DNA from: Acetobacteraceae bacterium UBA6159
Lineage (GTDB): Bacteria; Pseudomonadota; Alphaproteobacteria; Acetobacterales; Acetobacteraceae
Direction of reading: 5' to 3'
Assembly: GCA_002422345.1 (NCBI GenBank)
Contig: DIUL01000168.1
Span: 1 to 64,000 of the forward strand
DNA length: 64,000 bases
Position numbers and translations under genes: made by a program. The notes below the pieces were generated by a model. The model saw only the letters and a list, made by a program, of their open reading frames with translations. It searched no databases and was not told the origin of the DNA. This document shows positions 35,796-44,528 of the stretch, in pieces (the stretch's first letter is position 1; every line of letters begins with the position of its first letter).

Positions 35796-37643
35796 ATGCA
35801 GCCGTATCTCCCTGACCTGCCGGACCTTATCGGTCTGGCGGGTCTTTTCATCGTGCTGGTGATGTTCGTCGCGATCGGCGCGCTCGTCGCCGGCCGGCAA
35901 GCCCCCGAGGCCAACCTGGTCGCAGGCTGGGGCCTGACGGCGATCGTCCTGACGGTCTGGGGCGTGCTGACGCCGACCACGATGCGGATTCCGTTGGCGG
36001 GGCTGGTATTGGTCGCCCTCGCGGGCCTGGCGCTGCCGGCGGTTCGGCGGTGGGACGGCATGGGTCGCATGGCGGTCCTGACGCTGCCGTTCTGGCTGGT
36101 GATGCTGCCGGCCTGGCCATCGCAGGTGGATACCTGGCTGAACCTGCTTCCCAACGCCGCCTATCTGTTCGACCACGACATGCTGCCCCGGCAGGACCGC
36201 CCGCCCGCCTGGTCCTTCATCCCCGTCGCCCCCTACAACACACAGTTCGTGGCCTATGCGGCCTCGGTCGTCGCGGGCCGGCTGATCCCGAACGCGATGG
36301 CGCTGTTCAATCTGGCCCTGCTGGCCGCCGCCGGGCTCCTGCTGGCGCGAGTCCTGGCCGGGCGGGAGAAGGGCACACCACCCTGGTGGGCAATCGCCTG
36401 CGGGCTGGGGCTGGCCATCGCGCTCAACCCCGGCTTCGTGCCACGCACCTTCCTGGCCGGTTACGGCGAAACGCCGCTCGCTGTCTGCGCGGTCTTTGCA
36501 GTCTGGCTCGCGGCGGACGCCCTGCGCGACATGGCACAGTGGCGCGCCCCGCGCGCCGGCGTCGCGCTGGCCCTGGTGCTGGCGGCCCTGGTCAACGTCA
36601 AGCAATCCGGCATCGGCCTGCTGCTCCCGATCGGCGTCAGCTTCCTGGCGCTGGCCGTCACCCACCCGGCCATCCCCTGGCGCCGAGGCGCCGCCATCGC
36701 CGCGGCCATCCTGGCGCCGTCGATCCTGCTCTGGCTGGTCTGGCGCGGCTATGCCCTGACCAGTTTCGAGGCCGGTGAACTGCGCCCCCGCCCGTTCAGT
36801 TCCTGGAACTTCGCCCTGCTGCCGACCATCCTTGGGTCGGCGCTGCGGACGATCGTCCAGAAGGCCACCTTCTATCTCTGCCTGATCGCCGTGATCGTGG
36901 GTGCGGTCCTGACCTGGCGGCGAGCACCCCGGTCGTGGGAGGCAACGGTGCTGGCGCTGATCGTCGGGACGGCGGCCCTCTACAACGGCTTCCTGTTCTT
37001 CACCTACATCGCCCACTTCCCGCCGGAGATGGCCCGGAACGCGCACTCCTATTTCCGCTACTCCGGCCATCTGTCGCTGCTGGTCATGCTGGGCCTGACG
37101 ATCTGGCTGCGTCCTTGGGCGGAACAGGCCGTGGCTCGGCTTGGAGCGCGCGCACGCGTTGCCGCGGGGGCCGCCATCGTCCTCGCACTGGCATTCCCCG
37201 TCGCCATCGCCCCGATGCTGCGCTTCGACCTCCAGGTGCCGCAGCCGACCGTATTCGCACTCGGCCCCCGGATCGCCGCCCATCTGCCATCGGATGCGCG
37301 GCTGGCCCTGCTCGTGCCAGGTGACCCCTTCGACGCCACCGGCAGCCTGGTCCGGGGCACGCTGCTGTTCCTGGAACCCCGCCGTCCGGGCCTGGATGTC
37401 CGCACCGTCAACCGGGCGGACGCGGAGACGCTGTCCGCCGCCCATCGGGATGGCTACGGGTTCGCGCTGATCACCTGCACGCCGCCAAACCTGGGCCCGG
37501 ACATCCCGCCCGGCGTCGCCGCCCTGCTGCGACGGGAGACAGTGGGTTGGAGCCTGGTCGATTCCTGGGCCTGGCCCGCCGACCTGTCCGGCCAGCGATT
37601 CGGCGCCTTGCTTGAGCATTCCGCCTTCTGCGCACGCCGGTAG
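35796..37643 (+). CDS. Polytopic membrane protein, GT-C glycosyltransferase-like
   Basis: 615-aa inner-membrane protein with roughly 11-13 hydrophobic segments over the first ~480 residues and a soluble C-terminal ~130 residues (from LPSDARLALLVPGDP). The shape (many helices, a short luminal loop with an acidic pair near 127-145, LFDHDMLPRQDRPP, then a periplasmic tail) resembles GT-C polyprenyl-phosphate-dependent glycosyltransferases, but I see no decisive catalytic motif. No glycan operon surrounds it. Function unknown. Confidence 0.75.
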   Translation: MQPYLPDLPDLIGLAGLFIVLVMFVAIGALVAGRQAPEANLVAGWGLTAIVLTVWGVLTPTTMRIPLAGLVLVALAGLALPAVRRWDGMGRMAVLTLPFWLVMLPAWPSQVDTWLNLLPNAAYLFDHDMLPRQDRPPAWSFIPVAPYNTQFVAYAASVVAGRLIPNAMALFNLALLAAAGLLLARVLAGREKGTPPWWAIACGLGLAIALNPGFVPRTFLAGYGETPLAVCAVFAVWLAADALRDMAQWRAPRAGVALALVLAALVNVKQSGIGLLLPIGVSFLALAVTHPAIPWRRGAAIAAAILAPSILLWLVWRGYALTSFEAGELRPRPFSSWNFALLPTILGSALRTIVQKATFYLCLIAVIVGAVLTWRRAPRSWEATVLALIVGTAALYNGFLFFTYIAHFPPEMARNAHSYFRYSGHLSLLVMLGLTIWLRPWAEQAVARLGARARVAAGAAIVLALAFPVAIAPMLRFDLQVPQPTVFALGPRIAAHLPSDARLALLVPGDPFDATGSLVRGTLLFLEPRRPGLDVRTVNRADAETLSAAHRDGYGFALITCTPPNLGPDIPPGVAALLRRETVGWSLVDSWAWPADLSGQRFGALLEHSAFCARR

Positions 37644-37653
37644 AGCGGCCGGA

Positions 37654-38271
37654 TCACCCGCGGCCGGCGGCGGCCAGCCGGCGCATCACCCGCCGCAGGA
37701 TCGCGTTGAGCGTCCCGAACACGCTGACGAAGAACGCGATCACCAGCAGGAACAGCAGCACCCGGTCGCTCAGGTCCGGCAGGCGCTGCGCGTGGCGCAG
37801 GGTCACGCCCACCGCCTCCGACACGCCGATCGCCGCGCCGATCCCGGATGACATCACGACCACGATGAAGCCCCGCATCACGTTCGGCAGGAACAGGACC
37901 GCCTGCGCGATCTCCCCCCGATGCAGATGCCCCAGGGCCTGCAAGCCGTTCTCCTCCATATAGGCGACCATGTTGATCGCCTGCGACAGGATCAGCGCGG
38001 CAAGGCCGGTGGCCGCGATCTTCCAGCCCAGGATCGACACATGGGCCGGCAGCAGGTTCAGCAGGAAGAACATGATCACATAGACCGGAGCCGCCTGCAT
38101 GACGCGGATCGACAGGCGGATCGGCACCTCGGCCCAGTGCAGGCGATCGCGGATCAGCGCCAGGGGCAGGCCGAAGACCAGCCCGATCACAACGGACAGG
38201 AACGCCACCCAAAGGTTGATCAGGAAACCATTGAACAGTTCGGGGAGGAAGGTGGACAGATGCTCCGTCAT
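37654..38271 (-). CDS. Polar amino acid-type ABC permease (module B)
   Basis: 205-aa permease of the HisM/ArtQ size with five membrane helices and the family N-terminus FLINLWVAFLSVVIGLVFGLPLAL. The EAA loop that docks the ATPase is not canonical: the region reads LHRGEIAQAVLFLP. ATG at 38271 overlaps the TGA of the binding-protein/permease fusion (ATGA). Together they would supply both permease halves of an importer; no ATP-binding gene follows. Closely similar to the 40727-41329 permease. Confidence 0.85.
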   Translation of the reverse strand: MTEHLSTFLPELFNGFLINLWVAFLSVVIGLVFGLPLALIRDRLHWAEVPIRLSIRVMQAAPVYVIMFFLLNLLPAHVSILGWKIAATGLAALILSQAINMVAYMEENGLQALGHLHRGEIAQAVLFLPNVMRGFIVVVMSSGIGAAIGVSEAVGVTLRHAQRLPDLSDRVLLFLLVIAFFVSVFGTLNAILRRVMRRLAAAGRG

Positions 38272-39974
38272 GCGCGCCGCCCGACACGGCGGATGAACCG
38301 CGTTTCCACCGCCATCAACAGGGCGATCGCGGCCAGCACGAGCGCGGTGTAGAAGATCAACAGGATCACGTACAGCACGAAGCGGTCCCGCGTATGCGCC
38401 GTCAGGTCGGTGATCACGCCCAGAAACTCCGGCACGCCGATCATGTCCGCCGCCGGCGCCCCCTTGGTCGCGTTGATCAGGAACGCGACCAACTGCGTCC
38501 ATGCCACCGAAACGGTCGCGCGGAACCCCGATCCCCCAGACCCCCGCGTGGCGTGCAGGGAATGGCGGGCGTCATGGATCGCCTGGCCAGCGTAGCTGCC
38601 GTTATAGAACCCCAGCATGATCATCGCCGTGAACAGCGCGACCACGGCCGAGTAATATGTCAGCCCCCCCGCCACGATGTAGCCGAAGAACAGCAGCAGG
38701 GGCATCGGCGTACTCTGCCCGATCTCGGTCAGCAGGGCCGCCAGCCAGCGCACCGGCCGGAACCCCGCATCGGCCATGGCGGCGAAGCCGAACGCGAAGG
38801 CGACAGTCGTGATCACCGACCCGATGACCATGGCCAGGGAGTAGCCGATCCCCTCGATCAGCAGCGCCACCGAGGCCTGGCTCTTGAAGATCGCCAGGTC
38901 CGCGTGCAGGCCGAACCACCCGGACAGCCAGGCCTCCATCCAAGCCGCGATCGGCGCGAGCATGGAAGGCAGGTCGCTCGCGGCGGTATCCACCGCGGGC
39001 AGCAGGCAGCTTCGAACGACGGCGCCGCCGGAGGTGACGCACTCGGGCGCGGCAAAGCGGGCGCGCTGCTCCTCCAGGAAGCCGTTCGGAATGCGATGGG
39101 GCCTGCCCAGCGCCAGGAACGTCCTGTCGGCATGCCACGCGGCGCTGAGGGAGGAGAGCAGAATGCGGAACCGCTCACCGCCCTCGGGCGGGACGGCCAT
39201 CCCCCAGGGCAAGGGGGAGAAGCCGAACTTGATCCCGAACCGCGCCGACCAGGCAGGGTCGGCCAGCCACTTCGTGAAGAACGTGTCGTCATGGGCGATG
39301 AACGCGCATTGCCCGAAATTCAGCGCGTCCAGCAGGGCGGTCGCATTGTCGAAGGTCAGGATGCGGATGTGCCGCTGGACGAACAGGATGTTGAAACTGG
39401 CACCCAGAGGCAGGCAGACCGAATGCCCCGCACGCAGGTCATCCCATCCGGCGACCGGGCTGCCGACCGGCCCGACCACCACGGTGCGCGATCCGTAGTA
39501 GTGCGGCCGGACGAACGCGGCATTCGCCTCCCGCTGGACGGTGTGGCCCATCGTCGCGATGACCAGATCGGCGCCGCGGCTGGCCAGGATCGGGATCCGG
39601 TTCTTCGGCTCGACCGGCACCTGCACCAGGGTGACGTCCAGAAACCGCGCGATGGCCTGGGCCAGATCGACCTCGAACCCGGTCAGCGTGCCCGCTTCGT
39701 TGCGCGCCGAGAACGCGTGATAGTCGGTCCGCAGGCCAACCCGCAGGACGCCATTGCACAGGATAAGCGCGAGCACGTCGGTGCCGGTCGCGCAATCCTC
39801 CCGCGCCTCGGTCACCATGTCCCTGGCCCGGTCCAGCGCATCGGCCGCGGCGGCGCGGGCAACCGGCTGAACCGACAGCAGCATCAGCAGGAACGCGATG
39901 ACGGACAGCAGGACGCCGGACCGGTGCGTTCGGCTACGGGGTGGCGCGACGGATTTCAAGAACCTGAACATCAA
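38268..39974 (-). CDS. Solute-binding protein fused to ABC permease (module B)
   Basis: 568-aa two-domain protein. After a signal/anchor (LLSVIAFLLMLLSVQPVARA) comes a SBP_bac_3-type amino-acid-binding domain of about 70-300 (VGLRTDYHAFSARN, GFEVDLAQAIARFL, FVRPHYYGSRT), then a permease domain with about five helices from ~360 to the end containing PMPLLLFFGYIVAGG and NATKGAPAADMIGVPEF. The EAA loop is degenerate here too. Its start overlaps the upstream methyltransferase gene by 41 bases. Paralogue of 41326-43029 along the full length. Confidence 0.85.
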   Translation of the reverse strand: MMFRFLKSVAPPRSRTHRSGVLLSVIAFLLMLLSVQPVARAAAADALDRARDMVTEAREDCATGTDVLALILCNGVLRVGLRTDYHAFSARNEAGTLTGFEVDLAQAIARFLDVTLVQVPVEPKNRIPILASRGADLVIATMGHTVQREANAAFVRPHYYGSRTVVVGPVGSPVAGWDDLRAGHSVCLPLGASFNILFVQRHIRILTFDNATALLDALNFGQCAFIAHDDTFFTKWLADPAWSARFGIKFGFSPLPWGMAVPPEGGERFRILLSSLSAAWHADRTFLALGRPHRIPNGFLEEQRARFAAPECVTSGGAVVRSCLLPAVDTAASDLPSMLAPIAAWMEAWLSGWFGLHADLAIFKSQASVALLIEGIGYSLAMVIGSVITTVAFAFGFAAMADAGFRPVRWLAALLTEIGQSTPMPLLLFFGYIVAGGLTYYSAVVALFTAMIMLGFYNGSYAGQAIHDARHSLHATRGSGGSGFRATVSVAWTQLVAFLINATKGAPAADMIGVPEFLGVITDLTAHTRDRFVLYVILLIFYTALVLAAIALLMAVETRFIRRVGRRA

Positions 39975-40647
39975 TGAAGTCGTAGCAACCGACGCGATGA
40001 ATACCGCAGGCGGGGCCGCGTGCCCGCAACGCCGGGTTCAGCATGGCGGCCTTGCGGGGATGCAGCAGCACCGACGTCTCGGCCACCGCCTGGCAGGTCA
40101 GGCCGTCGCGGCGCAGCAGGGCCGCCGTCCGGTCCTGGCCGAGGAACACATTATGGGCAATCAGGGCGACGCCGTCCGGCAGCAGATGCCGATCCAGCCC
40201 CGCGAGGAACGGGTCCATGAAACGGCGGCCATCCTCGCCGGCGCTGCTCCAATAGGGGGTGTGATCAGGGTCCGCCGGTTCGTCCGCGGCGAACTGCGGC
40301 AGGTTGGCCGCGATCACGCTGAACCGCTGGCCTTCCACTGGCTCCCACAGCGATCCCTGCCGCAAGGTCGCGCGGTCGGTCATATCCAGGGTCCGCAGCA
40401 GGGACGCGGTGGCGTTCAGGGCATCGGGGTCGATATCGACACCGAACAGACGCCGGACCCCGATCTGGCCCAGCACCGCGAGCACCGTCCCACTGCCAAG
40501 CCCCATGTCCAGCCCGCTGTCGGATGCGAATGTGGCGGCCCGTGCGCGCAACGCCGCGATCAACAGACCGGTATGGGCGCTGGGACGAAACGGGTCATGC
40601 ACAGGTCCTGCCGGTGCGTCAGGCGATGTTGGCAGTTGGGCCTCCAT
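39934..40647 (-). CDS. HemK/PrmC-like N5-type methyltransferase
   Basis: 237-aa class I methyltransferase with motif I GLDMGLGSGTVLAVLG and DIDPDALNAT. The substrate motif NPPY of PrmC-type enzymes reads NLPQ (ANLPQF), so glutamine methylation of release factors is doubtful. It lies between the two transporter modules, 79 bases after the permease of module A and overlapping the start of the module B fusion, and is probably cotranscribed. Substrate unknown. Confidence 0.7.
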   Translation of the reverse strand: MEAQLPTSPDAPAGPVHDPFRPSAHTGLLIAALRARAATFASDSGLDMGLGSGTVLAVLGQIGVRRLFGVDIDPDALNATASLLRTLDMTDRATLRQGSLWEPVEGQRFSVIAANLPQFAADEPADPDHTPYWSSAGEDGRRFMDPFLAGLDRHLLPDGVALIAHNVFLGQDRTAALLRRDGLTCQAVAETSVLLHPRKAAMLNPALRARGPACGIHRVGCYDFIDVQVLEIRRATP

Positions 40648-40726
40648 GGGATGCCACCGTGGGCACGCAAGGACGCGCGCTCATGTTTCACAATCTGACA
40701 GCCCGCCGCTCCATCGTCCACAAGAC

Positions 40727-41329
40727 TCAGCGGGACAGCCGCGCGAGCTGCTGCACCAGCAGATTGGCGGCGGAGAAGAAGGTCACGAACAGGGCAATGG
40801 CGGTGAGGAACAACGCCACCCTTTCTCCCATGGTTTCAAGCATTTCCGCTTCCCGCACGGTGACGCCCACCGCCTCGGCCACGCCGATCGCGGCACCGAA
40901 GCCCGATGACATGATCACCACGTTGAAGCCTCGCAGCAGGTTGGGCAGGAACAGCAGAGCCTTCCCGATTTCCCCCTCCCGCAGGTGGCACAGCATGTCG
41001 AAACCGGCCTCCGCCACATAGGGAATCATGTAGGCGCACTGGGCCAGGATCATCACGGTGATGCCCCCGATCACGATCGTCCAGTTCCATACCTCGACAT
41101 CATCGGGCAGCATGTTCAACAGGAAGAACATCACGACATACACGGGCGCCGCCTGCATCAACCGGATCACGACCCGCAGCGGCCGCCGCGTCCAGGCCAT
41201 GCGATGGCGCACCCACGCGATGGGCAACCCGATCGCCAGCCCGATCACCGTGGCGGCCAGGGCGATCCACAGGTCGATCAGGAAGCCCTGCAACAGAAGG
41301 GGAATGAACGCCAGGATCATCTCGATCAT
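40727..41329 (-). CDS. Polar amino acid-type ABC permease (module A)
   Basis: 200-aa permease with five helices; N-terminus FLIDLWIALAATVIGLAIGLP matches the module B permease. Both share MQAAPVYVVMFFLLN/MQAAPVYVIMFFLLN and a second half beginning VVIMSSGFGAAIGVAEAVGV (A) or VVVMSSGIGAAIGVSEAVGV (B). The EAA loop is degenerate (LREGEIGKALLFLP). ATG at 41329 overlaps the TGA of the upstream fusion gene. Confidence 0.85.
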   Translation of the reverse strand: MIEMILAFIPLLLQGFLIDLWIALAATVIGLAIGLPIAWVRHRMAWTRRPLRVVIRLMQAAPVYVVMFFLLNMLPDDVEVWNWTIVIGGITVMILAQCAYMIPYVAEAGFDMLCHLREGEIGKALLFLPNLLRGFNVVIMSSGFGAAIGVAEAVGVTVREAEMLETMGERVALFLTAIALFVTFFSAANLLVQQLARLSR

Positions 41330-43029
41330 GGCCGGACACTCCAGGCGCGGACGATCCATTTCTCGGCGAGCGACAGCAGGAAGATCACCGCCAGCACCAG
41401 CCCCGAGTAGAAGACCAGCAGCGTGACGAACAACGGCGTCCTGTCCCAGGCATAGGCGGAAAGGTCGCTCAGCACGCTGACGAATTCGGGCACGCCGATC
41501 ATGTCGGCGGCGGGCGTTCCCTTGGTGGCGTTGACGACAAAGGCGGTGATCTGGGTCCAGGACACCGCGATGGCATTACCCATCGAGCGCATCCGGTCCT
41601 GCCCCTCCTCCCCCGCCGTCCTCCTCACCTCCGCGATCGCTCGGCTTGCATAGCATCCGTTGTAGGCACCCAGGACCAGGATCGACACGCCCACCGCCAC
41701 AGGGGCCGTGTAGTTCGTGATGCCGCCGGCCAGGACGTAGCCGAAGAACATGAGCAACGGCATGGGCGTGGTCTGGCCGATCTGCGTCAGCACCAGCGCC
41801 GGCCAGCGGAGCCAGCGTCGGCGGGAAACCAGCAGCGTCGCGAAGCCGATTGCGCAGACCATCGTCATGGTCGTCGCCCCGATCACCAGGGCGATGGACA
41901 CGGCCACGCCATCCATCAGCCGCTCGAACATCGCCTGGTGCTTCAGCGCGGACAGGTCCATCCCGTCGGAACGGACCGTCCCCAGATGGGCTTCGAGCGT
42001 GTCGATATAACGGGCGAACCGCGTCCGGATGTCCGGCAGGCTGTCGATCGGATCGGACAGGCAGGCGGGCGCGGGGAACCCCTGCGGCCCCAGGCAGATC
42101 GGGCTCAGCCAGTGATGGCGCTCCGCATCCAGGAAGCCCGGGTTCAGCCGATGCGCCTCCGCAAGGCGGAGGAAGGTGCCATCGATGTGATAGGCGACAC
42201 TCAACAACGTCAGGATATCCGCCAGCCGGTCGGACCGGTCCGGGGCGATGAACATGCCCCAGCGGATGGGCGCGAAGGTGAACTTGATTTCGAACCGGCT
42301 CGCCCATTCGGGATTTTCCCGATAGCGCCAGAAGAATGAGTCATCGTGGACGATGAAGCGGCACCGCTCGAAATTCAGCGCGTCGGCAAGCTGGCGCGGG
42401 GTCTCGAAAATCAGCACCTTCACCCGGGCCGAGGACACCATCAGGTTGGAACTGGCGCCGAGCGGCATGCAGATGGTCTGGTCGATCAGGTCGTCCCAGC
42501 CACGGATGGTGGCGGATTTCGGCCCGACCAGAGCGGTCTGGGATGCGAAATAGTGCGGGCGGATGAAGCGGACCTGGCTGTCGCGGATGCGGTCGTGGCC
42601 GGTCGTGGCGATGGACAGATCGGCCTGCCCGCGGACGACAAAGGGAATGCGGGTCTTCGGCGTGACCCGGACCGGCCGCATCTCCACGCCCAGGAACTCC
42701 GCGAACATCCGCGCGAGGTCGACCTCCAGGCCGGAAAACGTCCCATCCGGCCCGCGCTGGGAAAAACCGGGATAGGTCGCCCGCAACCCGACGTTCAGCA
42801 CCTTCTGGCACAGGATTTCGGCGAGCTTGTCGGATGGGGCCTGGCAATTCCCGTCCGCCTCGGCGCGGGCGGTGGCCAGGATCGAACGAGCGGTGGCCAG
42901 CGACGGTTCGGCGAATTGGGAGCCAGGTTCGGCGGCGTTGGCAGGCGCGCGAAAACCCCAACCGAGGATCACGAACAAAAATGCCATCGCGACCCATCGA
43001 ACCGAGGCCGAATTGAAATTGCGTGCCAT
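41326..43029 (-). CDS. Solute-binding protein fused to ABC permease (module A)
   Basis: 567-aa paralogue of the module B fusion. Signal peptide (VAMAFLFVILGWGFRAPANA), binding domain about 75-300 (VGLRATYPGFSQRG, GLEVDLARMFAEFLG, FIRPHYFASQT), permease domain about 360-560 with PMPLLMFFGYVLAGG and NATKGTPAADMIGVPEF. A pair of Cys in CQAPSDKLAEILCQ and the CLGP...ACLSD region may form disulfides in the periplasm. Divergent from an MlaF-like ATPase gene 114 bases away. First gene of the five-gene minus-strand run to 37654. Confidence 0.85.
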   Translation of the reverse strand: MARNFNSASVRWVAMAFLFVILGWGFRAPANAAEPGSQFAEPSLATARSILATARAEADGNCQAPSDKLAEILCQKVLNVGLRATYPGFSQRGPDGTFSGLEVDLARMFAEFLGVEMRPVRVTPKTRIPFVVRGQADLSIATTGHDRIRDSQVRFIRPHYFASQTALVGPKSATIRGWDDLIDQTICMPLGASSNLMVSSARVKVLIFETPRQLADALNFERCRFIVHDDSFFWRYRENPEWASRFEIKFTFAPIRWGMFIAPDRSDRLADILTLLSVAYHIDGTFLRLAEAHRLNPGFLDAERHHWLSPICLGPQGFPAPACLSDPIDSLPDIRTRFARYIDTLEAHLGTVRSDGMDLSALKHQAMFERLMDGVAVSIALVIGATTMTMVCAIGFATLLVSRRRWLRWPALVLTQIGQTTPMPLLMFFGYVLAGGITNYTAPVAVGVSILVLGAYNGCYASRAIAEVRRTAGEEGQDRMRSMGNAIAVSWTQITAFVVNATKGTPAADMIGVPEFVSVLSDLSAYAWDRTPLFVTLLVFYSGLVLAVIFLLSLAEKWIVRAWSVRP

Positions 43030-43143
43030 CGGGAAAGATTACTGGCACCGACCCGCGCGTGTCACCGCCCGGCGCCTTCGTGGTTGGCGCCGGGGGGCGG
43101 CCCGTGCCAGAAATCCGCCCAGCGCCGGAGATATCCCATCCAC

Positions 43144-43920
43144 ATGAGCCAACCCGTTCCCAAGATTCGCCTGCGCGGCCTGTGCAAGCAGTTCGGCCCC
43201 AAGGTCGTGCTGGATGGCATCGACCTGGACGTGATGCCCGGGACCTCCCTGGTCGTGATCGGCGGGTCCGGGTCGGGGAAGTCCGTGCTGCTGAAATGCA
43301 TCCTTGGCCTGATCGAGCCCGATTCCGGGACGATCGAGATCGACGGCCGCGACATCCTGACCCTGCCACGGGCCGAGCGAGAGATGGCACGGGCACGGAT
43401 CGGCATGCTGTTCCAGAACGGTGCGCTGTTCGACTCCATCCCGGTCTGGGAGAATGTGAGCTTCGGCCTGCTCGCCCAGGGGCAGACCACGCGGGCCGCG
43501 GCGCGCGGACGGGCGAATGAGTTCCTGGCCCAGGTCGGGCTGGCGGATACGGTGGGCGATCTGTCTCCGGCCGAACTCTCGGGCGGCATGCAGAAGCGCG
43601 TGGCCCTGGCCCGCGCCATCGCCGCCCGGCCCGACATCCTGTTCTTCGATGAGCCGACGACCGGCCTCGATCCCATCATGGGCGCGGTGATCGACGGGCT
43701 GATCGTGGATTGCGTCCGCCGCCTGGGCAGCACCGCCATCGCGATCACCCACGACATGGCGAGCGCTCGGCGGATCGGCGACACGGCGGCGATGATCCAC
43801 AAGGGCCGGATCGTGTGGAACGGGCCGGCGGCGGGGCTGCTGGAGAGCGGCAACGAGATGGTCGACCAGTTCACCCATGGCCGGCGCGAGGGACCCATCC
43901 AGATGGAGCTGCGACGCTAA
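43144..43920 (+). CDS. mlaF: ABC transporter ATP-binding protein, MlaF-like
   Basis: 258-aa ABC ATPase with Walker A GGSGSGKSV, signature LSGGMQKR, Walker B ILFFDEPTTGLDP and H-loop ITHD. LFQNGALFDSIPVWENV after the Q-loop is characteristic of MlaF/Ttg2A (retrograde phospholipid transport) rather than of amino-acid importers. No mlaE permease or MCE-domain gene lies beside it, so its partner is unknown. It could serve the divergent fusion modules, but its subfamily argues against that. Confidence 0.85.
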   Translation: MSQPVPKIRLRGLCKQFGPKVVLDGIDLDVMPGTSLVVIGGSGSGKSVLLKCILGLIEPDSGTIEIDGRDILTLPRAEREMARARIGMLFQNGALFDSIPVWENVSFGLLAQGQTTRAAARGRANEFLAQVGLADTVGDLSPAELSGGMQKRVALARAIAARPDILFFDEPTTGLDPIMGAVIDGLIVDCVRRLGSTAIAITHDMASARRIGDTAAMIHKGRIVWNGPAAGLLESGNEMVDQFTHGRREGPIQMELRR

Positions 43921-43923
43921 CCG

Positions 43924-44433
43924 ATGCGCCGGATCGCGTTGCTCCTTTGGCTGCTGGGCATCGAGCCGGCGCTCGCCCAGCCGGTGACGTCGGCCACGGA
44001 CCTGGCCGGGCTGTTCGTGCAGGGATGCGTGCCCTTTGCCGGCGATCCTGATCGGCTGCGCGGCTGGGCCGCCAAGGTGCCGCTGCCGGTCGTGCCGGAA
44101 CCCGCCCGTTCGGCCTTTCTGAACGGTGCGCCCGGGCAAGTGTTCGACGCCACCACGCCCAGCGGCAAGTTCGTGCTGGTTTCCTCCGATGACGGGCTAT
44201 GCTCCTGCATCACCAACGAGGCGACCGGAGCAGCGGTCTGGGCCGCATTGGAAGCAGCGCTGCGCCAGATCGGACTGGGCTTCCAACTGGTGATCGAGCG
44301 GGACGACAAGCGGGCCGCCGACCTGCACTACCGGGAATACGTGGCAACCCGGGACGGGCAGACCTGGCGAATCCTGGCCGCGACGGTGAATGGTCCAAAG
44401 GGCGGACAGGCGATGCTGACCGCGGGGCGGTAG
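43924..44433 (+). CDS. Secreted protein of unknown function
   Basis: 169-aa protein with a signal peptide (IALLLWLLGIEPALAQ). The mature part has three Cys: GCVPF near residue 34 and CSC in the DDGLCSCITNEA stretch, suggesting a disulfide. The pattern of one early Cys, a FLNGAPGQVFDA turn and GKFVLVSSDDG resembles the NMCC_0638 type of small (lipo)proteins, but I hold that match loosely. Begins four bases after the MlaF-like stop. Confidence 0.7.
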   Translation: MRRIALLLWLLGIEPALAQPVTSATDLAGLFVQGCVPFAGDPDRLRGWAAKVPLPVVPEPARSAFLNGAPGQVFDATTPSGKFVLVSSDDGLCSCITNEATGAAVWAALEAALRQIGLGFQLVIERDDKRAADLHYREYVATRDGQTWRILAATVNGPKGGQAMLTAGR

Positions 44434-44528
44434 TCCCCAAGGCGTGATTTCAGCCCGCGCGCGCGGAACGAAAACGCGGTAGGCTGGGTCACGCGGGTCC
44501 ATGGACAAGGCCCGGATAGGAGACGCCC

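Noticed and set aside
34518..37619. Thousand-residue open frame on the minus strand opposite the CoA-transferase and the GT-C-like gene
   Set aside because: It crosses two well-supported plus-strand genes, is Gln/Arg/Gly/Asp-rich low complexity and matches no family.
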